64,000 nt of DNA from an uncultured Nioella sp. (GCA_947498125.1 CANMJH010000001.1:1735679-1799678), one strand, 5' to 3'; shown: positions 44,259 to 52,844, numbered from the stretch's first letter. Translations and numbers: made by a program. The notes: a model not told the origin generated them from the sequence alone.

Positions 44259-44969
44259 ATGTCTGACAATGCCACGCCGCTGATCATTCTACTTCGCCCG
44301 CAAGAGCAGGCCGAACGCTACGCCGCTTTGTGCAATGCAGAGTTCGGAGCAAAGGCTGATGTCCTTATCGCGCCATTGATGCGCATCGATATGCTGCCGC
44401 AAAAACCAACTTTGGAACCTAAAACACAGCTCATATTCACGTCGGAAAACGGCGTTCGGACATATATCGCACAGGGAGGAAATGTCGGCAGGCGCGCCTA
44501 CTGCGTCGGCGATCGCACGGCGAAAGCCGCAAAGCAGGTGGGATTGGATGCAGTTTCAGCAAAAGGGCGCGTAACAGACTTAGCGGAATTGATACGCAAC
44601 GCAGCCCCCACCGCGCCCCTTATCCATCTACACGGCACCCATGTTCGAGGCGATCTCGCCGCCGATTTGCGCGCGGCTGGCCTAAACGCCTCAAGCTTTG
44701 CGACCTATTCACAAGTGCCCGAGCCACTTACAAATTCGGCGGTCACCGCGATACAGTCACCGCGACCCACGGTTCTGCCTCTTTTTTCACCACGCAGTGC
44801 GGCCCTTCTAGCGGAGCGGATCACGCAGCCCCAAAACTGCTGTTATCCCTGTATTAGCAAAGCGACACTGCAAGCACTTCCGGCTGAAATGCAGGCCAAG
44901 GCTGAAATTGCCGATGAACCTAACGGCAAAGCCATGCTGAATTGCATTTCGAGACAACTTTGCACCTAG
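44259..44969 (+). CDS. hemD: Uroporphyrinogen-III synthase
   Basis: A 236-residue HemD-family protein: ILLRPQEQAERYA, FTSENGVRTY and CVGDRTAKAA are typical blocks. It cyclises hydroxymethylbilane in tetrapyrrole synthesis. The family is poorly conserved, but the downstream Mic60 and HemY-like genes support the call. The open frame extends back over tsaD on the other strand; the ATG at 44259 is preferred by homology, though 44209 cannot be excluded. Confidence 0.85.
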   Translation: MSDNATPLIILLRPQEQAERYAALCNAEFGAKADVLIAPLMRIDMLPQKPTLEPKTQLIFTSENGVRTYIAQGGNVGRRAYCVGDRTAKAAKQVGLDAVSAKGRVTDLAELIRNAAPTAPLIHLHGTHVRGDLAADLRAAGLNASSFATYSQVPEPLTNSAVTAIQSPRPTVLPLFSPRSAALLAERITQPQNCCYPCISKATLQALPAEMQAKAEIADEPNGKAMLNCISRQLCT

Positions 44970-45067
44970 CCCTGCCCTTCCCTACATGTAACCCTGAGAC
45001 CCGACTCGGCGTGTCCCCGCCTTGAGTGCGGGATGTGCATAAGACTTAACTGGGAAGGATTTAACTG

Positions 45068-46327
45068 GTGGCTGACCCAAAGACACCCTCAGAGGATGAT
45101 ATCACCGACGCAACCGCATCTGAAATTGACGAGGCTCAGGACGAGGCCGTTGAAGAGGCGGAAATCGTAGAAAACACTGCGGATGTCGAAGACGATAGAA
45201 GCGAACCAGTTGTCGAAGAAATCGTTGAAGAGAGTGTCGAAGCCATAGTGCCCCCAGTCCAGCACGTGACGCAGGTCCGAAAAGGCCCGGGTGTTTTTTC
45301 CTTGCTTGTCGGCGGTGTCCTCGCTGCTGCCATCGGATATGGCGCCGCATATTTTGGTGTGCTTTCGCAGTCTAACGACACTGGCTTGGCCGATGCGGTT
45401 GCCGCTCTGGAAGCCGAACTCGCAACGCAATCCACAGGAAATGACGCATTAGCGGATCAAATTGCCGCGCTTGAAACTGCAGTCTCAGCCATTCCTGCCC
45501 CGCCAGATCCAGTTGACCTGACACCGCTCAGCGATCAGATCGGCGCATTGAGCAATGAAATCGGCGGAACCGGCGCGGCCCTTTCCGGGCTCGCTGACCG
45601 CGTCGCCTATTTGGAAACCTTACCGCTTGGCGACGAGAATGCAGGCGACAATTCAGTCGCGATCGCAGCCGCCGTCGCTCAGTTGCAATCGCAACTGACG
45701 GAAGACGCCACAGCACTGGCCGCACAGCAGGCCGAGGCAAACGGATTGGCCGAAACCTTGCGCAGTGTTGCCGCCGAAGCCGAAGCCGCCATAGCCGCCG
45801 CGCAAGCCGATGCCGAAGCGCGCATGAGCGCTGCAACAGCGCAAGCCGCACTTGGTCAATTGCGGATCGCGGTGGCAACCGGCGCGCCATTCACTTCGGC
45901 TTTGCAAGATGTTGCCGACAGCGCTGACATTGGCGTTCCTGAAGCATTGGAAACGGCTGCGGGCAACGGCGTCCCACGTCTTGAAACGCTGCAAGCTGCC
46001 TTTCCAACTGCAGCCCGCGCTGCATTGCCGATTGCCATTCGCGAAACGGCTGGCGAGGGCACAATGGACCGCATGACCGCGTTTTTGCAAAGCCAAGTCG
46101 GCGGAAGATCTCTGGACCCTCGCGAAGGGGATGATCCTGACGCGATCCTCTCGCGTGCTCAAGCTGCATTACAAAGCGGCGACATCGGTGGCGCGTTGTC
46201 CGAGATTGCAGCCCTACCTCAAGACGCGCAGGATGCTATGTCGACATGGATTGCAGACGCCGCCGCTCGGCGCGATGCCACCCAAGCGCTTGATGCATTT
46301 GCCGCCGCACTTGATGCGCTGAATTAA
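45068..46327 (+). CDS. Mitofilin/Mic60-like inner-membrane protein
   Basis: A 419-residue protein with a GTG start behind an AAGGAT site. The first 70 residues are very acidic. One transmembrane helix follows (about 76-98), then an Ala/Gln/Glu-rich coiled coil (about 105-275) and a C-terminal mitofilin-like helical domain (GAPFTSALQDV start). Alphaproteobacterial Mic60 shapes intracytoplasmic membranes and is typically encoded next to heme genes, as here between hemD and hemY. Confidence 0.87.
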   Translation: MADPKTPSEDDITDATASEIDEAQDEAVEEAEIVENTADVEDDRSEPVVEEIVEESVEAIVPPVQHVTQVRKGPGVFSLLVGGVLAAAIGYGAAYFGVLSQSNDTGLADAVAALEAELATQSTGNDALADQIAALETAVSAIPAPPDPVDLTPLSDQIGALSNEIGGTGAALSGLADRVAYLETLPLGDENAGDNSVAIAAAVAQLQSQLTEDATALAAQQAEANGLAETLRSVAAEAEAAIAAAQADAEARMSAATAQAALGQLRIAVATGAPFTSALQDVADSADIGVPEALETAAGNGVPRLETLQAAFPTAARAALPIAIRETAGEGTMDRMTAFLQSQVGGRSLDPREGDDPDAILSRAQAALQSGDIGGALSEIAALPQDAQDAMSTWIADAAARRDATQALDAFAAALDALN

Positions 46328-46341
46328 AGGAGAGGCCCGAA

Positions 46342-47862
46342 ATGCTTTTATGGTCTGTCCTAAAGATCGTCTTTTTTGTCCTACTGGTGGTGGCCCTAAC
46401 CTTTGGGGTGAACTTCCTACTGGAATCCGAGCAGATGGTGCTCATCACCGTAGCGGGCCGTGAATTTGCCCTAACACCGGTATCTGGCATCATCGCATGT
46501 GGTTTGGCGCTGGTCGCACTGTATCTTCTGTTAAAGCTCATCGGTCTTTTATCTGCCGTTATCCGCTTTCTAAACGGCGACGAAACCGCGATTTCGCGCT
46601 ATTTCAACCGCAGGGCGGAACGAAAGGGCTATCAAGCGCTTAGCGAAGGTATGCTGGCAATGGCTTCGGGCGAAGGCCGTTTGGCCATTCGCAAAGCAGA
46701 ACGCGCCGAGGGCTATCTAAAGCGGCCCGAGCTTACGAACCTTTTGGTCGCGCAGGCCGCTGAGATGGCTGGCGACACGGCCAAAGCGACATCGACCTAT
46801 AAAAAGCTGCTGGCCGACGACCAAACGCGCTTTGTTGGTATCCGGGGTCTTATGCGACAACGGCTTGAGGCCGGCGACACAGATCGCGCCCTGCAGCTGG
46901 CCGAAAAGGCATTTCTGCTGAAACCCGGTCATGGGGAAGTACAGGATACGCTTCTGCGCCTTCAAGCCGCTGATGAAAACTGGTCCGGCGCGCGTCAAAC
47001 CTTAGCTGCTAAGCTGAAGTCCAATACCCTGCCGCGCGATGTGCATAAACGCCGCGATGCCGTTCTGGCCTTGGCCCATGCACGCGACGCACTTGCCGAG
47101 GGCAAGATCGACGCCGCGCGGCGCGACGCAACCGAGGCAAATCGCCTTTCGCCCGATCTGGTGCCCGGCGCCGTGATGGCCGCGAGGATGGCAACTGAAG
47201 AAGGCAAACCAAAAGTCGCAGCCAAAATCATTCGCAAAGCGTGGGACGCTGCCCCGCATCCTGACCTTGCCGCAGCCTTTGCCGCCATTGCCCCTGATGA
47301 AACACCTGCCACACGTTTGGCCCGGTTCCGAATTCTCTTGGCTAAACATGCTGGCACACCAGAAGTGGCCTTGCTGAACGCAGAGCTTCATATTGCAGCC
47401 GATGATTATGCTGGTGCTCGCAACGCGCTTGCCGATCTGGCCGAAAGCCACCCTACGGCACGGTCCCTGACGATCCGCGCTGCCATCGAACGCGGTGAAG
47501 GCGAACCAGAACGCGTCGTACGCGGCTGGCTGGCCAAAGCCATTACAGCCTCTCGCGGGCCGCAGTGGACCTGCGAAAACTGCGGCCATGTTCATGCCGA
47601 TTGGCAACCCGTTTGCGAACAATGTGAAAGCTTCGACACATTGGCGTGGCTAGAAGCCCCACAAAGCGAAGCTGCTCTGGCCTCTGCCGCGCCGATGCTG
47701 CCACTTATTATTGGCGCTCTGGAAGATCACAGCGAAGAAACGCCCGAGGTTGAAGAGGCGGCTGAGATTATCGACGCAGAGGCGGAGGTTGCCGAGACTG
47801 GCAACGAAACAGAGCCACATGCCGAACCCGAAGAAACCGCACAAGCGCGTGGCGTCAGCTAA
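46342..47862 (+). CDS. hemY: HemY-like TPR membrane protein with C-terminal zinc-knuckle motif
   Basis: A 506-residue protein with two N-terminal transmembrane helices (about 5-26 and 46-68), TPR-like helical repeats through about residue 400, and a four-cysteine cluster C411/C414/C425/C428 (TCENCGH ... CEQCESF), then a long acidic tail. The cysteine module resembles the rubredoxin-type domain of LapB. This is the HemY_N/TPR protein, not protoporphyrinogen oxidase. In Rhodobacter the neighbouring Mic60 is studied with this gene. A short gap of 14 bp follows Mic60. Confidence 0.88.
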   Translation: MLLWSVLKIVFFVLLVVALTFGVNFLLESEQMVLITVAGREFALTPVSGIIACGLALVALYLLLKLIGLLSAVIRFLNGDETAISRYFNRRAERKGYQALSEGMLAMASGEGRLAIRKAERAEGYLKRPELTNLLVAQAAEMAGDTAKATSTYKKLLADDQTRFVGIRGLMRQRLEAGDTDRALQLAEKAFLLKPGHGEVQDTLLRLQAADENWSGARQTLAAKLKSNTLPRDVHKRRDAVLALAHARDALAEGKIDAARRDATEANRLSPDLVPGAVMAARMATEEGKPKVAAKIIRKAWDAAPHPDLAAAFAAIAPDETPATRLARFRILLAKHAGTPEVALLNAELHIAADDYAGARNALADLAESHPTARSLTIRAAIERGEGEPERVVRGWLAKAITASRGPQWTCENCGHVHADWQPVCEQCESFDTLAWLEAPQSEAALASAAPMLPLIIGALEDHSEETPEVEEAAEIIDAEAEVAETGNETEPHAEPEETAQARGVS

Positions 47863-47931
47863 ACCACCCAAAATCCGCCGTCGCCTTTTTGTCCCAAAAT
47901 GGCGGCGGTCGATACTTGCGCGAGTCAAAAT

Positions 47932-47947
47932 GTCCGTTTAAACGGAC
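47932..47947. repeat. 16-bp perfect palindrome before tRNA-Thr
   Basis: GTCCGTTTAAACGGAC is fully self-complementary and ends 8 bp before the tRNA gene. It could be an operator, a processing hairpin, or part of the promoter (TTTAAA core). Confidence 0.4.
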
Positions 47948-47955
47948 CTCCGCAT

Positions 47956-48031
47956 GCCTCAATAGCTCAGCTGGTAGAGCAGGTCCTTCGTAAGGACAAG
48001 GTCGGGGGTTCGAGTCCCTCTTGAGGCACCA
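47956..48031 (+). tRNA. tRNA-Thr, anticodon CGT
   Basis: A full cloverleaf is visible: 7-bp acceptor (GCCTCAA / TTGAGGC), D-arm GCTC ... GAGC, anticodon loop TTCGTAA with anticodon CGT at 47989-47991, T-arm GGGGG-TTCGAGT-CCCTC, and an encoded CCA end (48029-48031). It decodes ACG. It stands between the conserved hemY gene and accessory genes, a common position for element integration. Confidence 0.96.
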
Positions 48032-48134
48032 AATTTTTCATAAAAACAAATAAACACAATAGCTTGACGTTAGTGAGTGTTTCTTGTCCACCCGTGTGTC
48101 CACCTTTTCGTAATTGCTGACCTGTTGCGGCACG

Positions 48135-48389
48135 CTAATCGCGATAATTCGGATCGAGAAGATCGGACGCAGTTATTCCAAGGGCCACGGACACCTTAAA
48201 GACATTGTCTAGCGAGATGTTCTGCTCGGAACGCTCAACCGCACTCAAATAGGTTCGATTCAAGTTGGCTTGGTTCGCAAGATATTCCTGCGACCATCCC
48301 TTTTGGGCACGCGCTAATCTCATGTTGCGGGCAAGTACGTCTCTTAGCGGGCTTTTGACTGTCGTTTTCACAGCCAAGTTTATTGACAT
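48135..48389 (-). CDS. XRE-family transcriptional regulator
   Basis: An 84-residue single-domain Cro/CI-type DNA-binding protein (RDVLARNMRLARAQKGWSQE, then ANLNRTYLSAVERSEQN). It has no effector domain and no adjacent toxin gene. It is divergent from an unknown secreted protein with a repeated motif between them. First gene after the tRNA, possibly a remnant of an integrated element. Confidence 0.88.
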   Translation of the reverse strand: MSINLAVKTTVKSPLRDVLARNMRLARAQKGWSQEYLANQANLNRTYLSAVERSEQNISLDNVFKVSVALGITASDLLDPNYRD

Positions 48390-48395
48390 TCACCG

Positions 48396-48417
48396 GTTTT
48401 AAAGCGACCTGTTTTAA
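48396..48417. promoter_or_regulatory. GTTTTAA direct repeat between XRE gene and secreted-protein gene
   Basis: GTTTTAA occurs at 48396-48402 and 48411-48417, a 15-bp period, directly upstream of the XRE start. A TTGACA hexamer for the rightward gene lies at 48383-48388. This layout suggests an operator for the XRE regulator. Confidence 0.4.
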
Positions 48418-48475
48418 CATACATTCGTTGCGTAGCACTTAAACGCACCGGGTGCGCGAGAAACAGGAGAGAAGT

Positions 48476-48853
48476 ATGAAAACCCCCGTAATTGCTTTGG
48501 TCTTGGCTTTGAATGCGGTGATTGGAGCAACCGAGTCCGATGCACAAGAAAATGAACTCGACGGTCTACTCCATTGGCGAAGTTGCCAAATGCTGGGCGG
48601 AATAGCGGAATCAGTGATGTCCGAACGTCAAAACAACACCCCAATGTCTACGATGATGCAACGAGTCCAATCATCAATGGCATTTATTTCGTTTGATGGC
48701 CTGCCAATTGACGAGGCTGGCCTTGCTGGAATTGTATTCCTTGCCTACGATCAACCGCGATTTCGAAGTGACGAATTGCAACAAGACAGTATCGAAGAAT
48801 TTCGCAATGAAATCGAAATACTCTGTTACCGAAACGAACTTCTCGGAGAATAG
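48476..48853 (+). CDS. Secreted protein of unknown function
   Basis: A 125-residue protein with a signal peptide (about 23 residues, MKTPVIALVLALNAVIGA...) and two cysteines in the mature part (WRSCQM and ILCYRNE). The spacing recalls Rap1a/Tai-like small periplasmic proteins, but I cannot assign it. An AGGAG ribosome site precedes the ATG at 48476. Base composition looks AT-richer than the left half of the window. Confidence 0.65.
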   Translation: MKTPVIALVLALNAVIGATESDAQENELDGLLHWRSCQMLGGIAESVMSERQNNTPMSTMMQRVQSSMAFISFDGLPIDEAGLAGIVFLAYDQPRFRSDELQQDSIEEFRNEIEILCYRNELLGE

Positions 48854-48957
48854 CGGCCCATTGCGGACTTTGGCCAGCCCTCGGCTATGCTGCGATCGCA
48901 GCCCGTATTGTCGACATTCGCTGCACCCGCAAAACCAGATGATGGACGAACTCACAC

Positions 48958-49016
48958 AATGCGGGACAAACCGGGCTTTCGCTGCAGCGGCGCCAACGTC
49001 CGCTTTGACAAATGGT
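48958..49016 (+). repeat. Dispersed intergenic repeat, copy 1
   Basis: A degenerate element of about 60 bp with a GCGGGAC ... CCGGGCTTTCGCTGC core and a GCGCCAACG ... GCTTT 3' part. It shares these blocks in the same order and orientation with 55001-55060 and, more weakly, 58679-58737. It lies between the convergent secreted-protein and TetR genes. Confidence 0.5.
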
Positions 49017-49042
49017 CAGGCACGAACACCGCGCCAATCTAG

Positions 49043-49630
49043 TCAGTCGCCGACTTGCGGCAAAGCCAAACGGCAGAGGACTTCGACGTGCCCGTCTAGC
49101 CAATCGTAATCGAGAGGTAGGCCAGCTACGAGTTTCCGATGATACGGAACCGATATTGCCATTTCGATCAGGTTTTCAACTGGCGCATCAGGCGCAAGTT
49201 CTCCACGTTGTTCTGCAGACTGAAACACCGACATCATATCCATCCGGCGGTCCTCCATGAAACTGTTTATGGCAGACTTTGCATCTTCGTCATCCACGGC
49301 TGCAGCAATCATTTGTGGAGCAATTTTTCCCCATGGTGTTTCGTTAAGCGCGGCCATCAAAAGCCCCAGCATCCAATTTAAATCCGCTTTGAGCGGTCCG
49401 TTGGTCCGCGGCGCGATAGTGGGCGGTCTGGCAACACGCAACATCGCGTCCTTACGGAGTCGTTCGACCTTTGGCCAATGGCGGTAAAGCGTACTTCGGG
49501 CTATCCCCGTTTTTGCACTAACTGAAGCGTGGGTTACCGCGAGAACGTTGTTCGCTTGGAAGATCTTAAGAGCTGCTTCCAGAGCCAGGTTTCGAGTAGC
49601 GATAAAGCGGGGATCACTGGTTTTCATCAT
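49043..49630 (-). CDS. TetR-family regulator
   Basis: A 195-residue regulator with the N-terminal helix-turn-helix (SVSAKTGIARSTLYRHWP, about 30-47) and a C-terminal helical ligand domain. The ATG at 49630 (MMKTSDPRF) is preferred; upstream frame is not conserved-looking. It is divergent from the tandem MoaF-like genes, 151 bp away, which are its most likely targets. Confidence 0.87.
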   Translation of the reverse strand: MMKTSDPRFIATRNLALEAALKIFQANNVLAVTHASVSAKTGIARSTLYRHWPKVERLRKDAMLRVARPPTIAPRTNGPLKADLNWMLGLLMAALNETPWGKIAPQMIAAAVDDEDAKSAINSFMEDRRMDMMSVFQSAEQRGELAPDAPVENLIEMAISVPYHRKLVAGLPLDYDWLDGHVEVLCRLALPQVGD

Positions 49631-49781
49631 ATATTCGGACTTATAGATCTTTCTGTTGCATAGACATCTTTCATGTCCTATAGGTCGACAGTAGCGATTA
49701 GCGCCGAACAATGCGCTGCCAAACTTCGGGCAGAAGCGTTGTCAGCCTGCATAACCATAATTATCTACCGGAGAAATCCCC

Positions 49782-50195
49782 ATGAACAAGCTCGCACTTG
49801 TCCTGCTCATTGCATCAATGAGTACTCCTGCACTTTCTCAAGAAATAGTGCGCATAGACCGAGACGAGCACTTGCTGGACGGCTTCAGCTTCACTTTCCA
49901 AAATCAAAATGCAGACGCGGCGGATATTGCTTTTTCTGATGGTGAAGTGACCTACGCTTGGACCGTGGGTCGCCAAGCGGGCAACCCAACCGTAACAGTC
50001 CCCTACAGATCTCAGCAAATAGACACAGACATTTATCTGGTGGGGTGGTTGGAGCCTGAAAGCCAGACCTTTGTGACGATGGTCTATAACTTCAGATCCA
50101 ACACCAGCTCCGTTTCAGTTCTTGCCAGATATGGTGCGGAAACACCCTTCTTCGGTTTTCAAGGCGGCGTCATCGAACATGTGGAAGGAAATTGA
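49782..50195 (+). CDS. Exported MoaF-like protein, copy 1
   Basis: A 137-residue protein with a signal peptide (first 19 residues, MNKLALVLLIASMSTPALS) and a single beta-rich domain resembling the MoaF-related fold (HLLDGFSFTF, EVTYAWTVGRQAGN, TVPYRSQQIDTDIYLVGW). No cysteine in the mature protein. The MoaF domain is best known from an enzyme of the Klebsiella moa region and has no settled biochemistry. A paralogue follows 1 bp downstream. Confidence 0.68.
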   Translation: MNKLALVLLIASMSTPALSQEIVRIDRDEHLLDGFSFTFQNQNADAADIAFSDGEVTYAWTVGRQAGNPTVTVPYRSQQIDTDIYLVGWLEPESQTFVTMVYNFRSNTSSVSVLARYGAETPFFGFQGGVIEHVEGN

Positions 50196-50196
50196 T

Positions 50197-50619
50197 ATGA
50201 CTATTGGCTTTCACATCATGAAGACCAGTGCGGCCGCATTGCTGCTCTTGAGCAGCATTTCTACAGCTCAAGCCCAAGACAGCGTGAACGAACATATTCT
50301 TGACGGGACTACGATCAATTGGTCCTACACGGCCAATGGTGCAGCCATGATTTTGACCTTTGAAGACGGCTTGGCCAGCTACGAATGGGTCAGAGGCCGA
50401 CGTGCGGGTAATTCTGCAAGTGACATACCGTACCGGTCGCGAGAAATGGCCGACGGCGTTTTTCTTGTCAGCTGGGATCAGGCAGATCGACCCGACTTCA
50501 TCACACTGGTCTTCGACTTTGATGAAAATATCATGGCGTCGACGGGGCTGATTGGATACGGAACCGACGATCAGAGAAATTTGTTCCAAGATGGCATCGT
50601 TGAAAGCGTAGAACGCTGA
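50197..50619 (+). CDS. Exported MoaF-like protein, copy 2
   Basis: A 140-residue paralogue of the preceding gene with its own signal peptide (cleavage after AQA). Shared blocks in the same order are H-[IL]-LDG, YxWxxGRxAGN, PYRS, a hydrophobic VSW/VGW strand and a [MF]VY/F strand. An AAGGAAAT site inside the end of copy 1 precedes the ATG (stop and start separated by one base), so the two are translated together. Tandem duplication followed by divergence is evident. Confidence 0.68.
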   Translation: MTIGFHIMKTSAAALLLLSSISTAQAQDSVNEHILDGTTINWSYTANGAAMILTFEDGLASYEWVRGRRAGNSASDIPYRSREMADGVFLVSWDQADRPDFITLVFDFDENIMASTGLIGYGTDDQRNLFQDGIVESVER

Positions 50620-50837
50620 CGCAGTTGGCTCGGCGTACACAGAGTTCACCCAACTTTTGTATGAATATTGTCTTTTTTACGAGGCATGAGACGAGTTGGC
50701 ATCTGCGCCCAAAGGTCACTTTGGCCTCTCAAAGGCATAGATGCGGGCACAGGCAATTGCTCGCTCGTATCCCAGACTGGAAAGCCCTCTGATCTTTCCG
50801 CTATGGCCGACCCAAACCTGCTTCTCTTTGGATCGCC

Positions 50838-51268
50838 GCGAACAGCCAACTAACCATAGCGCGCATATCCTGGCGGTTCTCGCCCATCACAAGGACGACG
50901 GCGCGATCACGTCTTAGGTTTTGGCCGATGGGTCTGGGACGAAACCCGTGGTGATCCGCCAGGTTCTGTCACAGTTGACGAAAGCCGCCCTCATCCAAAG
51001 TCGCCCGGGTGCAGGTGGCGGTATCGTTCTGTCAAAGCGCCCGGAGGACATCACCCTGCGCGGTATATACGCCGCAATTTCTGACAGTGCGGGTCTAGTT
51101 TTGGGCCTCCATCCGGGTGAGTGCAACGATGGCGTCAGCATTATGCCGATTGTCGCAGACTACCTTAATGAGCTGTTCTCGGATGCCGAGCAGGCTTTTC
51201 TCGCAAAGCTCGAAACGGTGAGCATTCAGGACTTGACCCAAGAAATTGTCAATAGATTAAAGCAGTAA
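50838..51268 (+). pseudogene. Decayed Rrf2-family regulator
   Basis: The sequence from 50838 reads as the start of an Rrf2/YwnA-type protein, but with three lesions. The expected start codon is GCG (50838-50840), there is a frameshift near 50859-50861 (one base missing between TIA and AHILAVL), and a TAG stands at 50915-50917 where the family would have a Glu. The rest (VVIRQVLSQLTKAALIQSR, PGAGGGIVL, PEDITLRGIYAAI) is intact to 51268. An ATG at 50921 opens a 115-codon frame lacking half of the DNA-binding domain. Confidence 0.75.
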
Positions 51269-51364
51269 CCGCCGCATTCATGTCGCGACGGAAGGGGTGG
51301 TTTCCTGCGAATGCAATTCGCAACAAAGCTAAATACGATTCAAGAAACGCGAGTGAGGTGACCT

Positions 51365-51823
51365 ATGACAACGACCAGAACCGGGCTGAGTTCCCTGAAC
51401 GGGGCGCAAAAGGCATTCCTTATCGGCACGAACATTTGGATCTTGCTGCAAGTGTCACGGGCCATTGCCTGGGTGCTGATCAATGACATTGACGCTGGCG
51501 GATCGTCCGAGGCCTGGCGGTATCCGGCGTATCTGGACTTGTTCGCGGTCGTGGCTGCCCCGCCGCTGATCTGGGCCCTTTGGGCGCGCCGGGGTCTGCT
51601 GACGTGGGTTTCCGCGGTCGTTTACTGGGTGATCTCCATCGTCGACCACATCGGGAATTTCGTGACCACAACTTTTGTGGGCGCGCCATCCATCGCAGAG
51701 AATATGAACAATCCCTACCTCATCCCCGCGATCCAGACCGTCTTCGATGTCATCTTCCTCGCCCTTCTGTTCGTGCCGCAGTTCCGAAACCTGTTCTTCC
51801 GTCTTGAGGCGGAAGAGCACTAG
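51365..51823 (+). CDS. Four-helix membrane protein of unknown function
   Basis: A 152-residue protein with four transmembrane segments (about 20-40, 56-72, 78-98 and 122-140). No known motif is recognised. A GAGGTG ribosome site precedes the ATG. Codon use is GC-richer than the preceding 3 kb, like the following four genes, suggesting a common origin. The stop overlaps the convergent luciferase-like gene by 4 bp. Confidence 0.7.
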   Translation: MTTTRTGLSSLNGAQKAFLIGTNIWILLQVSRAIAWVLINDIDAGGSSEAWRYPAYLDLFAVVAAPPLIWALWARRGLLTWVSAVVYWVISIVDHIGNFVTTTFVGAPSIAENMNNPYLIPAIQTVFDVIFLALLFVPQFRNLFFRLEAEEH

Positions 51824-52353
51824 GGTAGCGCTTGCCCCGTGACATAAGTGTAGGACGCGTCCACCAAGCGCAGGACGGTTTCCAATTCTGCCTCATCGGT
51901 GGGCGTGTAGATCAGGACAAACCCCTCCCACCCCGGATTGCGCGTAGCCCACGGGTGCGGCGTGGCCCATCCCGCAGCCACTGCGGCGACGGCGGTCTCG
52001 GGCGCCAAGGCGGCGTGCAGGCTGCCATCGGGATGCAGATGCGCAAACTCGCGCCCTCCTACAATAGCCTCGGGATGCGCGAGAGGTAGGTCGTCGACCA
52101 ATTGGAAGCCGGTCGCGCCGGGCAGGGACACGCGGGTCGCCGCGAGGACTACGCCAGGAAACTCAGCCACATGGTCCAACAGGCGTTGCGACAGATCCGG
52201 AACGTTTTCCGCACCGATCTGAATATGCGGCACACCTTCGGTGGTTTGTGGCCTCTCGCCATTGCGCTGCGGGAAGTCGGTGCCCTGTGCCAAGGCTCCG
52301 GTGCCGAGAACCAGGGCAGCAAGTGCAGGAATGGTAATGTGACGGATATTCAT
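51820..52353 (-). CDS. Exported luciferase-like (DUF5519) protein
   Basis: A 177-residue protein with a signal peptide (first 22 residues) and a domain resembling the 'luciferase family' PF17648: REFAHLHPDGSLH, GWATPHPWA and a C-terminal LRLVDASYTYV. No light reaction is implied. The ATG at 52353 overlaps the stop of the upstream membrane gene (ATGA), so the longer open frame is rejected. Export is unusual for this mostly cytosolic family. Confidence 0.7.
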   Translation of the reverse strand: MNIRHITIPALAALVLGTGALAQGTDFPQRNGERPQTTEGVPHIQIGAENVPDLSQRLLDHVAEFPGVVLAATRVSLPGATGFQLVDDLPLAHPEAIVGGREFAHLHPDGSLHAALAPETAVAAVAAGWATPHPWATRNPGWEGFVLIYTPTDEAELETVLRLVDASYTYVTGQALP

Positions 52354-52742
52354 ACGGAACCCTCCTTGGCGGACTGAACGGCCCGGTAACTGAACCAGGC
52401 GCAGATTAGGCCTAGCACAATGAAGACCGAAATCATCGCAGCAGACATCATGTTTGCAGGTGTCTCGGCCAAAGCCTCCAGCGCATCGGAAACCTCCCGG
52501 AAGATGCCCGCTACGAAAATCACTAGATACGCGGCGGGGCTGCGCAGGATCAAAGCGATGATCGCGGCGATGGCGATCCCCAGCTCGCGCCCGCCCCAAC
52601 CCACGGTGTGGGTCTCCATCAACCCGCCGCCAAACAGGGCGGGCGTCCCGAGCACGACCCCGATTGCAATGACGAGGCAAAGGTAGGCGGTCACGGCAAT
52701 CGGGATGCTGGGGGCTTTCAGTCTGTTTTGGACGAGGCTCAT
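52350..52742 (-). CDS. Membrane protein of unknown function
   Basis: A 130-residue protein with four hydrophobic segments (about 14-38, 50-66, 69-82 and 98-118). It is coupled to the luciferase-like gene by a 4-bp overlap. No family is recognised. Confidence 0.68.
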   Translation of the reverse strand: MSLVQNRLKAPSIPIAVTAYLCLVIAIGVVLGTPALFGGGLMETHTVGWGGRELGIAIAAIIALILRSPAAYLVIFVAGIFREVSDALEALAETPANMMSAAMISVFIVLGLICAWFSYRAVQSAKEGSV

Positions 52743-52844
52743 GACGTCATCTCCTGCCTGGGGGTGGAGGCTTCTGTTTCGCTTTGGGTCTTTTGGCCAC
52801 GGCTGTGATTCGCGCCCCGAAGCGTTCCGGGGCGCGGTCTGTTC

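Noticed and set aside
45046..45068. TTAA pair upstream of Mic60 as a CtrA site
   Set aside because: The two TTAA are separated by 11 bp, not 7. They belong to a 15-bp-spaced TTAACTGG repeat around the ribosome site.
51820..52680. 286-residue version of the luciferase-like protein
   Set aside because: The extra N-terminus overlaps the membrane gene in another frame. The ATG at 52353 has the 4-bp coupling and starts a clear signal peptide.
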